Below, one piece after another: positions 23,892 to 24,779 of a stretch of DNA of 24,779 nt (position 1 is its first letter; each line of letters starts with the position of its first letter). The DNA is taken from positions 1-24,779 of IMG/VR virus record IMGVR_UViG_3300017971_000737, one strand, 5' to 3'. The stretch comes from a virus. The translations under genes were made by a program, and so were the position numbers. The notes beneath the pieces were generated by a model. That model was not told where the DNA came from. It saw nothing but the letters and a program-made list of their open reading frames with translations, and made no database searches.

Positions 23892-24198
23892 AATTCATGG
23901 CCCACAACCTTCTTGCTATTGATGGGTGGCAGTATATCCTTTTAGTGCCATCAATCTCAGAGAGATATAAAGTAGGAATTTGTATTATTTTCGTTTTCAC
24001 CTTATCTGGTCTATTCGTTCTTTTCCACCTCTTCTCCCTATACTTACGTTCAACACACATATCGCTTTCATGCACTGGTATGCCATTGAAGCATATTTCC
24101 GCATTGGAAACTAATGATATGGGGTTGTTTCTTATATCTATTGGCCTAACACCATACATAGCAGAGGTGTTAATAGAAAACTTCATTAAATCACTCAT
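23890..24198 (-). CDS. Conserved-looking hypothetical protein, 102 aa, paired with peptidase-fold gene
   Basis: Read leftwards it begins MSDLMKFSINTSAMYGVRPI and ends IYCHPSIARRLWAMN. A perfect AGGAGG lies five bases before the ATG inside the upstream gene, and the start overlaps that gene's stop (ATGA), so the two form an operon. The middle is very basic (VERKYREKRWKRTNRPDK). Cys residues in AEICFNG, SDMCVER and IYCHPS could form a metal site. No family is named with confidence. A longer reading on the other strand (23897-24277) lacks a good ribosome binding site and is taken as its shadow. Confidence 0.75.
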   Translation of the reverse strand: MSDLMKFSINTSAMYGVRPIDIRNNPISLVSNAEICFNGIPVHESDMCVERKYREKRWKRTNRPDKVKTKIIQIPTLYLSEIDGTKRIYCHPSIARRLWAMN

Positions 24199-24779
24199 AC
24201 CAACCTCCTCGTCTCATATCCCTTCCTATCCAACTCCAGCCACAGCTTCAGTGGTGACATTATCTCCCACTTATTGAACAGCCCTGCCTGCCACAAAAAC
24301 CCTTGAACAGCAACCGAACAGATGTTCTTCCCTCCGGTCTTAGCGGTACGCCTGAACGGATTAAAGAAGTTAAGGATAGTCATCTTGTTGTAGCCTTGGT
24401 TGTTCTTGGCCTGTTCCTTAGCCCACTCCACAGCAAGCTCGTAGTTAGCTTCCGGTAGGTCTATCTCGATGTACGACCATCGTTCAGGATGCTTCAAGAT
24501 ACCAGACGCAGGGCGTATCACAGTGCCGTTGTCGTCACCTCGCATGGTGCTAGTAAACGCAGTACCTTTTTTTAAGTAGCAAACTGTTTTGAAGACTTCC
24601 AATATAGCAGTCTCCTCAAAGCATCCATTCTCATCCGGCCACCACACCTCAACATGGCTAAACCTATGCTTAATCATCTTGCCAGCCTCTTTAAACCTAA
24701 GCCGACTAGCAAGCCCTATCACATTCCAGAACGTTGTATGGAACGATATGCCATCGTCTATGAACTTGCCATCACCGAA
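24195..24779 (-). CDS. Permuted papain-like (YiiX/NlpC-P60 superfamily) protein, 5' end outside the window
   Basis: The frame is open to the window edge. Upstream of a possible GTG start at 24722 it still reads protein-like sequence (FIDDGISFHTTFWNVIGLAS), so I treat the N-terminus as cut off. A His in FSHVEVWW (codon 24654-24656) comes before a Cys in KNICSVAVQ (codon 24318-24320). His-before-Cys order is that of circularly permuted papain-like proteins such as YiiX and LRAT, while canonical NlpC/P60 has Cys first. These enzymes act on peptide, amide or ester bonds, for example in cell-wall or lipid substrates; the target here is unknown. It runs opposite to the virion operon. Confidence 0.75.
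   Translation of the reverse strand, partial: FGDGKFIDDGISFHTTFWNVIGLASRLRFKEAGKMIKHRFSHVEVWWPDENGCFEETAILEVFKTVCYLKKGTAFTSTMRGDDNGTVIRPASGILKHPERWSYIEIDLPEANYELAVEWAKEQAKNNQGYNKMTILNFFNPFRRTAKTGGKNICSVAVQGFLWQAGLFNKWEIMSPLKLWLELDRKGYETRRLV

Noticed and set aside
23897-24277. Plus-strand reading frame of 126 codons with hydrophobic stretches
   Set aside because: It follows the strong rightward terminator, lacks a good ribosome binding site, and overlaps two minus-strand genes linked by ATGA and AGGAGG.
1-24779. CRISPR arrays, tRNA genes, insertion sequences and integrase
   Set aside because: Reading both strands showed no spaced repeat arrays, no cloverleaf-like sequence, no transposase and no recombinase motifs.

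Overview
This window is the virion-structure and DNA-ejection part of the genome of a tailed bacteriophage with podovirus architecture (Caudoviricetes). The gene order follows the T7 / Bordetella BPP-1 plan: GpA-type terminase large subunit, Bbp1-type head-tail connecting (portal) protein, Bbp19-like protein, scaffold, major capsid protein, cement-like protein, gatekeeper (tail tubular A-like), nozzle (tail tubular B-like), then the internal virion proteins (GNAT-like, gp14-like, gp15-like and a 1524-residue gp16-like protein), then a tail fibre. Nothing identifies the host. Shine-Dalgarno sites, the ejection-protein set and the A+T-leaning composition fit a bacterial host, probably Gram-negative. 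No phage RNA polymerase, replication gene, integrase or tRNA was seen.

Layout. 1-804 is a loosely packed leader: the tail of an upstream gene, a G-tract and palindrome-rich non-coding segment (about 143-232), and two small genes, one of them little more than a SEC-C zinc motif. 805-6763 is the packaging and prohead module. 6764-6892 is the only sizeable gap inside the late operon and leads into the capsid and cement genes, which end at a clear terminator (8355-8385). 8399-13823 is the tail module, with several beta-rich unknowns and an apparently split nozzle protein. 13820-20811 is the ejection module. 20808-23033 is the fibre. 23042-23845 holds small accessory genes, including one membrane protein and a 26-residue basic peptide, ending in a strong terminator (23857-23891). 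23890-24779 is a converging minus-strand pair: a permuted papain-like cysteine-protease-fold protein cut by the window edge, and a conserved-looking 102-residue partner.

Most plus-strand genes overlap or nearly touch (TAATG or ATGA junctions at 5677, 10196, 12409, 13164, 13820, 14245, 16237, 20808 and 23765), so they are probably translationally coupled in one late operon. The most unusual observations are the split nozzle gene with a fibre-like gene inside it, a gatekeeper carrying a carbohydrate-binding-like repeated insert, a sharp reversal of G/C strand bias over the first 190 bases of the fibre gene, the G-rich alternative-structure region upstream of the terminase, and the opposing peptidase-fold pair.
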